A stretch of 64,000 bases of DNA from the NCBI GenBank assembly GCA_950097015.1, contig CATNEN010000001.1, positions 13,938,501-14,002,500 on the forward strand. The letters are read 5' to 3'. Source of the stretch: Macrostomum hystrix (taxonomy: Eukaryota; Platyhelminthes; Macrostomidae). Within the stretch, counting starts at the first letter, position 1. Every line of letters begins with the position of its first letter. Shown piece after piece: positions 44,201 to 54,488 of this stretch. The position numbers were made by a program, and so were the translations under genes. The notes under the pieces were generated by a model that saw nothing but the letters and a program-made list of their open reading frames with translations, did not search any database and had not been told where the DNA came from.

Positions 44201-46330
44201 CAGCAAAGGTGCGCCGAACTGCTCCTTCACCTGTACCTCAGAGTGCTGCGCGCCAAGCCAGGTGCCAGAGCCCTGACATCTGCCCTGACTGGTATGAGCC
44301 GGCTAGCTCTGCGCGTCAATCTGGACCTCCTGCCCGACCTGTTCTCAGCCTTGGGTGGCCTGCTGAACTGGCCGGATTTGTCAGCTGCGCACTCCGTTGA
44401 GGTAAGCGGGATTCGGCTGTCTGTAAAACTGGCTGTAAATCCTATTTTCTGTAAACCTGACTGTCTGTTAATCTGAGTGTCTGTAAATCTGATTTTCTGT
44501 AACCTTACTGTATGAAAACCTGACTGTAGATCTGATTTTCTGTAAACCTGACTGTCTGTAGATCTGATTTTCTGTAAAACTGACTGTCTGTAGATCTGAT
44601 TTTCTGTAAACCTGACTGTCTGTAGATCTGATTTTCTGTAAACCTGATTGTCTGTAAATCTGAGTGTCTGTAAACCTGAGTGTCTGTAAACCTGGGTGTC
44701 TGTAAACCTGGGTGTCTGTAAACCTGAGTGTCTGTAAACCTGAGTGTCTGTAAACCTGAGTGTCTGTAAACCTGAGTGTCTGTAAACCTGAGTGTCTGTA
44801 AATCTGAGTCTCTGTAAACCTGAGTCTCTGTAAACCTGAGTGTCTGTAAACCTGGGTGTCTGTAAACCTGAGTGTCTGTAAATCTGAGTGTCTGTAAAAG
44901 TGTACTCTAACGTGCGTCTAAAAGTCTGTAAAGCTGTCAAAAACTTTCTGTAAGTCTGCCAGTTTATCAGTTTACCCAGAGCTCTCATCCGCACTTGGAT
45001 TCCCCGTCTGTCAGGTGGTGAGCGCTGTTCTAGCCCTACTCATCGGCGAAGGCGAATCTCTGACGCTGGATCCTCGCCAATTCTACCTGCATCTGTACAA
45101 GCGCCTGAACCGTCTGGTTCGTCAGCATCCCGAGCTGGCAGAGCGACTCTCCCAGGTCCTCCTGACCGCGCTGTCTGGCAGACGTCGACACCTGCCCCCA
45201 ATGCGCCCTGTGAACTTCCTGCGCCGACTGACTGACTCAATCTGCCAGGCTGCTGCTGCTGCTCCTGTTGCTGGCGGCAGTCAGATGGAATCCGGCCTGG
45301 CCTGCCTGCTGGGCTGCGCTGCTCGGCTGTTCGCTGGTAAATTGTCTCTGTCCTGGGTGTCTGTCTGTCTGTCTGTCCTGGTTGTCTGTCTGTCTCTGTC
45401 TGTCTCTCAGTCTGTCTGTCTGTCTGTCTCTCTGTGTCTGTCTCTCAGTCTGTCTGTCTGTCCTGTGTGTCTGTCTGTCTCTCTGTCTGTCTCTCAGTCT
45501 GTCTGTCTGTCCTGTCTGTCTCTCCTGTGTGTCTGCATGTCTTCCCTTTCTGCTGTCCGTTCTGTCTGTCTGTCCAGGGTACCCCTGTCCTGGTTCTCTG
45601 TCTGTCTCTCTGTCTGTCTCTCAGTCTGTCTGTCTGTCTCTCTGTCGGTCTCTCAGTCTGTCTGTCCTGTCTGTCTCTCCTGTGTGTCTGCCTGTCTTCC
45701 CTTTCTGCTGTCCGTTCTGTCTGTCTGTCCAGGGTACCCCTGTCCTGGTTGTCTGTCTGTCTGTCTGTCTGTCTGTATGTCTGTCAGTCAGTCAATAATC
45801 TGACAGCCGGATTCAATTCCTCAGTGTTTCCCAGAGCCCACCGTCTGCTGGAGCCAAACGAAGAATTTGGCGATGACATCGGGCCGTCCCGTGGCCAGCT
45901 AGCCGTCATCGACGACAATGACCCGGATCTGGGCGGCGGTCTGTCGTCCTCCCAGACCTGCGAACCAGCCCTGCGTCGGCTGGCCAATGACAGCCGGACC
46001 TCCGGTCTCCTGCGTCGCCTCGCCGGTCAGTTGTTGAAGCAGAACTACTCGGCGGTCATCGCCGCCACAGGCGGTAGCGATGTCGACGGCGGCGGCATTG
46101 TCAATCATCGGCAGACAGCTGACGAAGATGGTTCTGATAAGGATGGTGAAGATGATGATGCCAATGTTGAACAGTCAGCTAGACAGTCTGGTTCAAGGCC
46201 GAAGCAGCACAGAAAGCAGCAGCAGCAGCAGCAGCAGCGGCAGCGAAAATTTGGCAAGCAAAAGCCGGGTGCGAGGAAGTTCGTCGGCGGAGGTGGAGGA
46301 AAAAGGAAGCCAGCAAATAAGAAGCGTTGA
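41219..46330 (+). CDS. NOC3L: NOC3L, nucleolar complex protein 3 homologue
   Basis: Six exons: 41219-41575, 42369-42740, 43090-43422, 44051-44401, 45015-45336 and 45825-46330, all junctions in phase, giving 746 residues. Hallmarks in order: LLPIKSSQGRLIMQSRE, an acidic stretch, DNPQENVGHLRKLRLLL, YIVVSLCEVFKDVLPSYKIR (the most conserved block of the NOC3 family), NISNIACSAFRQLF-like HEAT/ARM helices, KRLTHRQKLASLSRRQRRQ, LDPRQFYLHLYKRLNRL, and a basic Gln/Lys-rich tail (KPANKKR). Noc3 works with Noc2 in the assembly and export of pre-60S ribosomal subunits and also in replication licensing in yeast. The start is the first Met; compared with human NOC3L (about 800 residues) roughly 150 N-terminal residues are missing, so an upstream exon may exist. 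Introns 1 to 5 carry an inserted repeat and four different minisatellites. Confidence 0.93.
41820..42310 (-). mobile_element. Dispersed repeat in NOC3L intron 1 (copy of 62850-63265)
   Basis: The reverse complement matches 62850-63265, for example ggtgcagcacaataa, gatattcaatggttc, gactgctggaccttcaaggg and gcctaaatattaggcgcagc. A 133-codon minus frame (41917-42318) is open here but broken in the other copy, so the sequence is probably the tail of a transposable element. Class unknown. Confidence 0.7.
42780..43089 (+). repeat. 31-bp minisatellite forming a 3' splice-site array in NOC3L intron 2
   Basis: Ten units of about 31 bp (ctagatctctatgcagtcta plus ttgtctaacag). The last unit is the functional acceptor: tctattgtctaacag directly precedes exon 3 at 43090. 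Each earlier unit therefore carries a near-identical pyrimidine-AG acceptor at about 31-nt spacing. Confidence 0.95.
43560..43990. repeat. 26-bp palindromic minisatellite in NOC3L intron 3
   Basis: About 13 copies of gatcccacagtgggatttct plus gataat. ATCCCACAGTGGGAT is a perfect inverted repeat around one central base, so each unit can fold into a hairpin. Confidence 0.95.
44405..44960. repeat. 16- to 24-bp minisatellite in NOC3L intron 4
   Basis: About 30 copies of ctgtaaacctgagtgt and longer variants (ctgtagatctgattttctgt), starting about 15 bp after the exon 4 donor. The minus frame through it is open and is an artefact. Confidence 0.95.
45345..45795. repeat. GTCT-rich minisatellite in NOC3L intron 5
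   Basis: Runs of gtctgtctgtctctcagtct with a longer block (ccctttctgctgtccgttct ... ccagggtacccctgtcctgg) that occurs twice about 180 bp apart. Resembles the array at 955-1495. Confidence 0.95.
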
Positions 46331-47345
46331 CCTACTTTTGTTACTCCAATTTCGAAAATTGTTATTCATTTATTTCTTTTTTGGAGTTGAAAGTCCTTGT
46401 CAATTATCTGATCTTGTTGATTTTATGCATTTTCTGCAGCGTATTGGTTAAAAAAGTAAATCAAGTAAATTCGTTCTCTTTGAACTAAACGTTTCCTGGA
46501 AAATTTAATGACTTTTTGTTAAAATTTTCCTTAGCATTAGATAATTTAAAGACGTATCTGGTCTCATTAAGCAGCTGTTATCCACCTGTTCTCATCAACC
46601 AGTTATCATCAATCATCAGTCAGCTGTTATCCACCTGTCCTCATCAACCAGCTGTTATCCACCTGTTCTCATTAAGCAGCTGTTATCCACCTGTTCTCAT
46701 CAACCAGCTGTTATCCACCTGTTATCATCAACCAGCTCTTATCCACCTGTTCTCATTAAGCAGCTGTTATCCACCTGTTCTCATCAACCAGCTGTTATCC
46801 ACCTGTTATCATTAAGCAGCTGTTATCCACCTGTTCTCATCAACCAGCTGTTATCCACCTGTTATCATCAACCAGCTGTTATCCACCTGTTATCATCAAC
46901 CACCTGTTATCCACCTGTTATCGTCAACCAGCTGTTATCCGCCTGTTATCATCAACCACCTGTTATCCACCTGTTCTCATCAGTCAGCTGTTATCCACCT
47001 GTTATCATCAGTCAGCTGTTATCCACCTGTTATCATCAACCAGCTGTTATCCACCTGTTCTCATCAGTCAGCTGTTATCCACCTGTTCTCATCAACCTGC
47101 TGTTATTCACCTGTTCTCATCAACCAGCTGTTATCCACCTGTTATCCACCTATTCTCATCAGTCAGCTGTTACCCACCTGTTCTCATCAACTACCTGTTA
47201 TCCACCTGTTCTCATCAGTCAGCTGTTACCCACCTGTTCTCATCAACCAGCTGTTACCCACCTGTTCTCATCAACCAGCTGTTACCCACCTGTTCTCATC
47301 AACTACCTGTTATCCACCTGTTCCTGAATCAGTTATATCCAGGAT
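46331..47345. repeat. 28-bp minisatellite between NOC3L and the C11orf98-like gene
   Basis: 46331-46560 is the 3' flank of NOC3L with no clear feature. 46565-47330 is about 27 copies of cagctgttatccacctgttc plus tcatcaac, with sub-units of 18 to 28 bp. The next gene starts about 40 bp beyond the array. Confidence 0.9.
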
Positions 47346-47372
47346 CCCATTCGGTTTGCAGCTGTCGCTGTC

Positions 47373-47762
47373 ATGGGTATGCACAGAGACCACAACCGCA
47401 AGCGCCCGGCCCACATCAAGCACAATTATCGTCGCCAACGCGAGAAGATCAAACGTCGGCGCGCCGCGCAGCCGCAGATCGTCGGCGAGATCCCGGACGC
47501 CGACCTGCAGACGCCGGGTCAGTTGCGCAAATTGCGTACAAATCCCAACGCCAATATTGAGCTGTCAGGCAAGAGGAAGCGCAAGATTTTGAAACAGTTG
47601 AGACGACAGGTGAAGGAGCAGCAACAGGCTATGGAGGTGTCTGCGCCTCCTGCCACTGCTGACGCAGCTTCTGCTACTGCAAGTGTCAAGTCTAGTGCCA
47701 AGGCTACCAAGAAGACGAACAAGTCGTCTGCGTCCTCTGTTGCTATGGAAACGGACCAGTAG
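47373..47762 (+). CDS. C11orf98: C11orf98-like small basic nucleolar protein
   Basis: A 129-residue single-exon frame starting MGMHRDHNRKRPAHIKHNYR, rich in Lys/Arg in its first half. The block NPNANIELSGKRKRKILKQL, then RRQVKEQQQAMEVSAP, matches human C11orf98 (ARANITLSGKKRRKLLQQ..., ...KEKTAMEVEAP) in order and spacing, and total length is close (123 in human). The human protein is small, basic and uncharacterised, with nucleolar behaviour likely from its composition. The C-terminus is an Ala/Ser/Lys tail. A 3' splice-like ggtttgcag lies just before the ATG and could be a cis or trans acceptor. It sits downstream of NOC3L on the same strand, separated by a minisatellite. Confidence 0.75.
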   Translation: MGMHRDHNRKRPAHIKHNYRRQREKIKRRRAAQPQIVGEIPDADLQTPGQLRKLRTNPNANIELSGKRKRKILKQLRRQVKEQQQAMEVSAPPATADAASATASVKSSAKATKKTNKSSASSVAMETDQ

Positions 47763-47969
47763 ATATTGTTCGTTATTTCTGAAGCCTTGCAAGCTTTTTG
47801 TCAGCAAATATAAGTGCTGCTTTTGTATTTATATTGTTTAATATCGATTGGTTCATATTCGATTGACATTTCGACCCTGCGCGCTAAATCTGTGGTCTAG
47901 AAAAATTTCTGCGTTTTTAGTCTGTGCTCTTCCGTTTCTTAATTCTTTGCTACTGTCGATCTTAATCTC

Positions 47970-49915
47970 TTAGATCCTCCGGCTGTGACATCAGCTTTAG
48001 ATCCTCAGGCTGTGACATCAGCTTTAGATCCTCCAGCTGTGACATCAGCTTTAGATCCTCAGGCTGTGACATCAGCTTTAGATCCTCAAGCTGTGACATC
48101 AGCTTTAGATCCTCAGGCTGTGACATCAGCTTTAGATCCTCCAGCTGTGACATCAGCTTTAGATCCTCCAGCTGTGACATCAGCTTTAGATCCTCCAGCT
48201 GTGACATCAGCTTTAGATCCTCCAGCTGTGACATCAGCTTTTAATCCCCAGGCTGTGACATCAGCTTTAGATCCTCCAGCTGTGACATCAGCTTTTAATC
48301 CCCAGGCTGTGACATCAGCTTTAGATCCTCTGGCTGTGACATCAGCTTTAGATCCTCCGGCTGTGACATCAGCTTTAGATCCTCCAGCTGTGACATCAGC
48401 TTTAGATCCTCCGGCTGTGACATCAGCTTTAGATCCTCCAGCTGTGACATCAGCTTTAGATCCTCAGGCTGTGACATCAGCTTTAGATCCTCCAGCTGTG
48501 ACATCAGCTTTAGATCCTCAGGCTGTGACATCAGCTTTAGATCCTCAAGCTGTGACATCAGCTTTAGATCCTCAGGCTGTGCCATCAGCTTTAGATCCTC
48601 CAGCTGTGACATCAGCTTTAGATCCTCCAGCTGTGACATCAGCTTTAGATCCTCCAGCTGTGACATCAGCTTTAGATCCTCCAGCTGTGACATCAGCTTT
48701 TAATCCCCAGGCTGTGACATCAGCTTTAGATCCTCCAGCTGTGACATCAGCTTTTAATCCCCAGGCTGTGACATCAGCTTTAGATCCTCTGGCTGTGACA
48801 TCAGCTTTAGATCCTCCGGCTGTGACATCAGCTTTAGATCCTCCAGCTGTGACATCAGCTTTAGATCCTCCGGCTGTGACATCAGCTTTAGATCCTCCAG
48901 CTGTGACATCAGCTTTTAATCCCCAGGCTGTGACATCAGCTTTAGATCCTCCGGCTGTGACATCAGCTTTAGATCCTCCGGCTATGACATCAGCCCCAGA
49001 TCCTCCAGCTGTGACATCAGCTTTAGATCCTCCGGCTGTGACATCAGCTTTAGATCCTCAGGCTGTGACATCAGCTTTAGATCCTCAGGCTGTGACATCA
49101 GCTTTAGATCCTCAGGCTGTGACATCAGCTTTAGATCCCCCGGCTGTGACATCAGCTTTAGATCCTCCGGCTGTGACATCAGCTTTAGATCCTCAGGCTG
49201 TGACATCAGCTTTAGATCCTCCAGCTGTGACATCAGCTTTAGATCCTCAGGCTGTGACATCAGCTTTAGATCCTCAGGCTGTGACATCAGCTTTAGATCC
49301 TCAGGCTGTGACATCAGCTTTAGATCCTCAGGCCGTGACATCAGCTTTAGATCCTCAGGCTGTGACATCAGCTTTAGATCCTCAGGCTGTGACATCAGCT
49401 TTAGATCCTCTATCTGTGACATCAGCTTTAGATCCTCCGGCTATGACATCAGCCCCAGATCCTCCAGCTGTGACATCAGCTTTAGATCCTCCGGATGTGA
49501 CATCAGCTGTAGATCCTCAAGCTGTGACATCAGCTTTAGATCCTCCAGCTGTGACATCAGCTTTAGATCCTCCAGCTGTGACATCAGCTTTTAATCCCCA
49601 GGCTGTGACATCAGCTTTAGATCCTCCAGCTGTGACATCAGCTTTTAATCCCCAGGCTGTGACATCAGCTTTAGATCCTCTGGCTGTGACATCAGCCCCA
49701 GATCCTCAAACTGTGACATCAGCTTTAGATCCTCAGGCTGTGACATCAGCTTTAGATCCTCCAGCTGTGACATCAGCTTTAGATCCTCGGGCTGTGACAT
49801 CAGCTTTAGATCCTCAGGCTGTGACATCAGCTTTAGATCCTCAGGCTGTGACATCAGCTTTAGATCCTCAGGCTGTGACATCAGCTTTAGATCCTCAGGC
49901 TGTGACATCAGGTGA
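47970..49915 (+). repeat. 27-bp minisatellite open on both strands
   Basis: About 72 copies of ccagctgtgacatcagcttt plus agatcct. The plus strand reads AVTSALDPP repeated for 646 codons (47985-49925, ending TSGDSP-stop) and the minus strand reads MSQLEDLKL in long blocks. Blocks of units with the same variants (aatcccc, gatcctctggct) recur at 48240-48330, 48690-48790 and 49580-49690, so multi-unit duplications happened. I see no splice or promoter context and treat it as non-coding, but a protein cannot be excluded. Confidence 0.9.
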
Positions 49916-50188
49916 TTCACCATGAAATCATGGGGTTGTGACTCATGTTGACGTCATTTTGAGAAGTCAGTATATTAGTGATGAGTGTCAGGGGCATGTG
50001 CTGTGCAATAGTGATATAAGCTTACCAGAAGATACAGGTTTTATTGTTGTTGAATGGAGGAAACGATTGCAATATTTTACTCAGCACACTACGCAAACCC
50101 AAGCCGAAGAATTCAGTGAGGTGTTATCAGCAGGTTGGGTGGCTTCTAAAGTCTTTTTGAAGCTTTTTTACTTAACGCAAGAAATGTT

Positions 50189-53100
50189 TTAACAATGTTT
50201 CATAAGTGAGTTGTTGAGTTGCCTAAAACTTGGCCGTTCTAAGGTCATTGTACTACTGTCGGCTGAAGTAGTAGATAGAGTTCTTGTTATGTTGGCTTCC
50301 ACTCTGGTGCTCTGTTTCTCTGGCTCTCCATCGATCACAATCATTTCGTCGATGTGGCTGCCCCGACTTCCTGATCTGCCCGGAGCCGATTCGTGTGCGT
50401 GCACCTTCTTCTTGCACATCACAGCGGCCAGGTCGTAGGCTAGTTCCAATAGTTCGCAGAATGTCAGCAATGACATGCCTAGGTAAAGGCCCAGAATGCC
50501 CCCAATGTCGGAGATGAAATTGTTCAGGCCATAGTCGATGGAGTGCGTCAGTCTGCTGCAGCTCGGCGTGCGGATTCGGAAACTGACCTGCAGTTTGTGG
50601 GCAGTTATCGTGGATTTGAGACAGCGTCACATAAACTTGTTTGACAGGGTCATAAACCTGTTAGACGGGGTCATAAACCTGTTCGACGGGGTCATAAACC
50701 TGTAAGACGGAGTCATCAGCATGTTAGACATGATAATAGACAGTTAGACAGGATCATTACCTTTTTAGACAGGGTCAAAAACATGTTAGACGGGATTATT
50801 AACATGTTAAACAAGATCATTAACATGTTAGACAGGATCATAAACATCTTAAGGGATGATCGCCTCACATAAACGTGTTAGATAGGATTCTCGCCCGTAA
50901 GGACAGGATCATAGACATATTGGACAGGATCATAGATCTGTTACACAAGTTCATAAACCTGTTAGACAGGATCATGACGTGTCGAGCAAGATTGTAGCTG
51001 AGCGACCTAAACTGACCTTGATCAGGTTGGCATTGGCAATTGCCGCCGCAGTGGCTGCATCGGCAGTCAGGAGTCTGTCGATCGCTGGCACTGATGCATT
51101 TCCCGCCAGAGTTTTCACTTGATAAACGGTTGACGACACAAACGGCATAACCGAGCTGTAGGTCGGCCAGTCCGTGCTGGACAGTGTGATGTCATACTCA
51201 ATCGTTGAGCAGGGCGATTTCGGTTTGCACAACGCGTGAGTCCGCTCAACAATGCCGCTGATAGCGTTCAAATCGAGCGACGCATCCGCGGGCACGTCGT
51301 CAGTCAACGGCAGGAAGCTGCCATCCTCCCCTGTCAGGTTGAACAGGTAGCGTCGGCCTCGGAGAGGATATGGCATGGGACTCGCATCGCCGCTCAGGTT
51401 GGTGAGCTTCTGGTACTGGCTGCAGGAGTTTCAAATCGAATAAATTCATTTAACGAGGCTGACAGACATTTTCCGATCGGCCTTAATTCCATGGTTTTTT
51501 TTAAGTTGAGATGGAATTAGAAGATCCCTAATCCTTTTGTCCATGTCCATGTCTTCTTTAAGTCAGTCGGCTTCAAGCTTCAAGATGCTGAGGGTGAAGA
51601 GCTTTGCTGTTCCGCGGACCCTTTTATTCTCGATTCGGTCTTTGTAGACGGATGTCCCCCCGAGGGGAAACGACGGAGGGAAAATTGAGCTATGGCAAAT
51701 GTAAAGTGAACACAAGTTCATACCTGTGATACTCTTTGAAATAGCAGTACGAGTAGCTATAGGTGTGATTGTACGGCTCCTGTGTGTACGGATTCAAGAA
51801 CTGCACGTCCTCGATCGGATCGCTGAGACATTCGAAGCTAGACGGATTGTACACGTGCTGCGACATACTCATGTCGACTGTGTGAAAGCGACCTGGACCC
51901 AGAGAAAATGACGTCACAAATGATGTTGGATACTCGCCAGGTGGGCACAGGTAGATTCGAACACCGGCCTTGCGATCCGGATCGTCGAAGTCAAGTCGCG
52001 ACAGCGACCAGTCGGAAACGGGAATCGGGGAGCCGCCGGCGAACACCTTGGAGAGGCTTACAGGACCGGCTGGCGATGTCGACGAGAAGTTCGCGTCGGT
52101 CATCAATGTGAAGGTCAGGCCGCTTGACGTGCCGCCCTTGGCCAGGGTGGCTCTGACAGTGTCGTTCAGCACCCAGCGAAAGCAGCGCAGAAAGACCGGA
52201 TGGTAGAACTCCTTAGCTGGGACAGCATCGTAGGATGGCAGGCCATTGCTACTAGTGTAGGTGAAGTCGCTAGTGAGAATGACCTGCTCCAGTCTGTGCG
52301 CCAGGCCGTCGACGAGGGTCTTGTACTGCAGCGAGTGCAACAGGGCAAAGCTGTACTCCATGTTGAGGTCTTCAAGTTTTTTAGGCGATGAGCCAGCCGA
52401 TGACAGAATTTCTTTCAGACTAATTGACGCCTTGTCGAGATCTTTAAAGGGAAGTTTAAATTGAAACATTTATTTAAATATTACATATTAGATTTCTTTG
52501 AAATCACTCAATATTCGACACTCGCACCAAGGCCCCTGAGCTCGATTCCGCGGTGAGGCCGCATTCATTTGGGGCTTAGCCTCGGAGAGAAGGCTTGGAG
52601 GTTTGTCGTGCCATCGACGCTCTTGATGGCCAACCTCCAAGGCACAGTGAGAGTGTACACTGCCTGACGATGACGATCTGACGATTAAGGCAGATGTGCA
52701 CCCCTGAATGAGTGTGTGCCTGCGTACGGTATCTGTGTGCGTGTGTGCTCAGGAGTCAGCGAAATGGGCAGAATTGCCTCCTCGCTGGCTGCAGGTCTAG
52801 TGTCACCAAAATGATGTGCTAATGCCCACAGCCCTCGTGCAACTATTATTATATTATTGTTTTTTTTATTATCAGTGGCACATTCTTTGGAGACACTAGA
52901 CCCGCAGCCAGCGAGGAGGCAATTCTGCCCATTTCTCTGACGCCTGAGCACACACGCACACAGATACCGTCACACACAGGTGTCTGCATCTCCCCTGACT
53001 TTCTCATCGTCAGGCAGTGTACACTCAAACTTTACCTTAAAGTTGGCCTCAAGGGCGTAAATTGCACGACATACCCCAAGCCTTCTCTTCGCAGCTGCGC

Positions 53101-53512
53101 CCCAAATAAATGTGGCCTCACCGCAGAATCGAGCTCAGGGACACTGGTATGAGAGGCAGACGCGTTAACCGCTCTGCCACCGACTCCCTTTATCAGTGGA
53201 CATGGAAGTACCTTCAGCCAGTTGCGCAATAGTCTCGTTGCTCATCGTGGCCGCGTAGCTGGTCGACACCGGATTCTCCAGGCAGGCGTAGACGTCTGGA
53301 AATTTGAAGGCCAGCGCGTTAGCCTCGAGCGTGGTGGTCACTTGGTTGCTCTGCAGTTTGCGCACAAAGTCCACTGCGCCCCTTAGGCACAGGCCCACGA
53401 ATGCCAAGAAAAATAGCAGCCAGACTATTTTGACAAACCACGGCTTGTTTGTCACCAAGCGCGGCAGGCCGTGCGATGTCGTCTGTTGAAGCGCCTCCTT
53501 GACTTGAAGCAT
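50189..53512 (-). CDS. DEG/ENaC-family sodium channel subunit (complete, four exons)
   Basis: Minus-strand exons 53512-53212, 52441-51724, 51419-51017 and 50587-50189 join in phase to 606 residues, the usual size. The cytosolic N-terminus has the gating motif TTSHGLPRL, followed by TM1 (KIVWLLFFLAFVGLCLRG). The large extracellular region includes FPDVYACLENP, a Ser/Asp-rich loop, GVRIYLCPPGEYPTSFVTSF and the palm signature CSTIEYDITLSSTDWPTYSS. TM2 carries the pore: SDIGGILGLYLGMSLLTFCE, with Gly-Met-Ser at the selectivity-filter position where relatives have Gly-x-Ser. The cytosolic tail is short and Ser/Thr-rich. Family members are trimeric amiloride-sensitive Na+ channels gated by peptides, protons or force. 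Intron 1 contains two inverted SINEs; intron 3 contains a short-unit minisatellite. A broken relative lies 1 kb away on the other strand. Confidence 0.9.
50625..50995. repeat. Degenerate 20- to 22-bp repeat in DEG/ENaC intron 3
   Basis: About 16 loose copies of gttagacagggtcataaacc and variants. In gene direction each contains tgtctaacag, an acceptor-like string. Confidence 0.85.
52520..52855 (+). mobile_element. tRNA-derived SINE, family B, copy 2 (head truncated)
   Basis: Starts inside the tRNA-like head (caaggcccctgagctcgatt, B box kept, A box lost) and continues with the same body as the copy at 23815-24177 to a 3' end cagccctcgtgcaactatta. Confidence 0.8.
52856..53192 (-). mobile_element. 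tRNA-derived SINE, family B, copy 3
   Basis: Minus-strand copy with head, A-box region (tggcagagcgg, near 53169-53179) and body, lying tail to tail with copy 2. Together the pair forms an imperfect inverted repeat of about 300 bp arms inside DEG/ENaC intron 1. Confidence 0.8.
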
Positions 53513-54488
53513 CGTTGACTATGAAAGCAGTCAACAAAAATGTGTTTCTGATACCCCGGCTGAGTCCTTAGCAACACTCTGAGACAGCAGTCGCGCTACT
53601 TACAGGTGTCAAGTGGATTCTGTTGTTCCTGCTCCCCACATTCTTGCCTGGATATTTATAAAACGAATGGCTGTTTCATATCCGTTAATTCTTTTGTTAC
53701 GCCAAAAAGGACTGGCTAAGCCGCCAGATCTTACTGGCTTTGAGCACCTGCTTGCGGCTGCTGGCTGAGCACTGAGACTGGTGGCATTATAAAATCAGTT
53801 GCTAGACAACCGCAATCAATGGTTGAGGTCAGTGCTTTCTACTTACACAATTCCTGGTTCTGACTTGCTTCCTGAGCTGCGACGTCTCGCTATTACTCAC
53901 GCAACCAAGGCATTTCTTTTTTTCAAGACGATATTCTCGGAAATGTTTGTTCAGGTGCGCCAATAATCTACCTGCCCAGCTTGTTGTCTGAATATTATCT
54001 GTAATCTGCGCTGAGACTGCCATTGTACGAATGTCAAGCTTTCATATCTGAGGCTAAACAGGCAATACAAGATGCACGCAAAATAAGCGGTCGTAGTGCA
54101 CCTTGTAACGGACGTCAGGTATACTTTGAACTAGTTAGTAAGTACCGCATGCTCCTGTATTTGCGGCTCAAATTAAATTCTTTGCGAACTCAAATCCCAG
54201 ACTGATAATTACCGTTTATTGCCTAATTTATGCACAGTTCTTTAATGTGCGTGTATTTATCTGCAATCTTTTTTTATTAACTTCGACACATTTATTTAAC
54301 CTTCATGAAAGCGTCCGAAAAGAAATAGAAATACGGACGAGGTAAGCAAAGCGTGTCTATGTCAACCTTTTTTATATTACCTGTGCATTGAAAGAGCATG
54401 GAAAATGGACTGTGAAAAGTTCATCGTGTACTCACTCTTGGAGCCAAGAGAACACAGAGAGAAATTCATTCAAATGCACTGCTCAAAA
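53513..54488. other. Spacer between the DEG/ENaC gene and its broken relative
   Basis: Should hold the promoter of the minus-strand channel gene. The short frames here show no family resemblance. No repeats are evident. Confidence 0.5.

Noticed and set aside
44227-44994. 255-codon minus frame with repeated YRHSGLQTPRFTD
   Set aside because: Antisense of the NOC3L intron 4 array and of exon 4.
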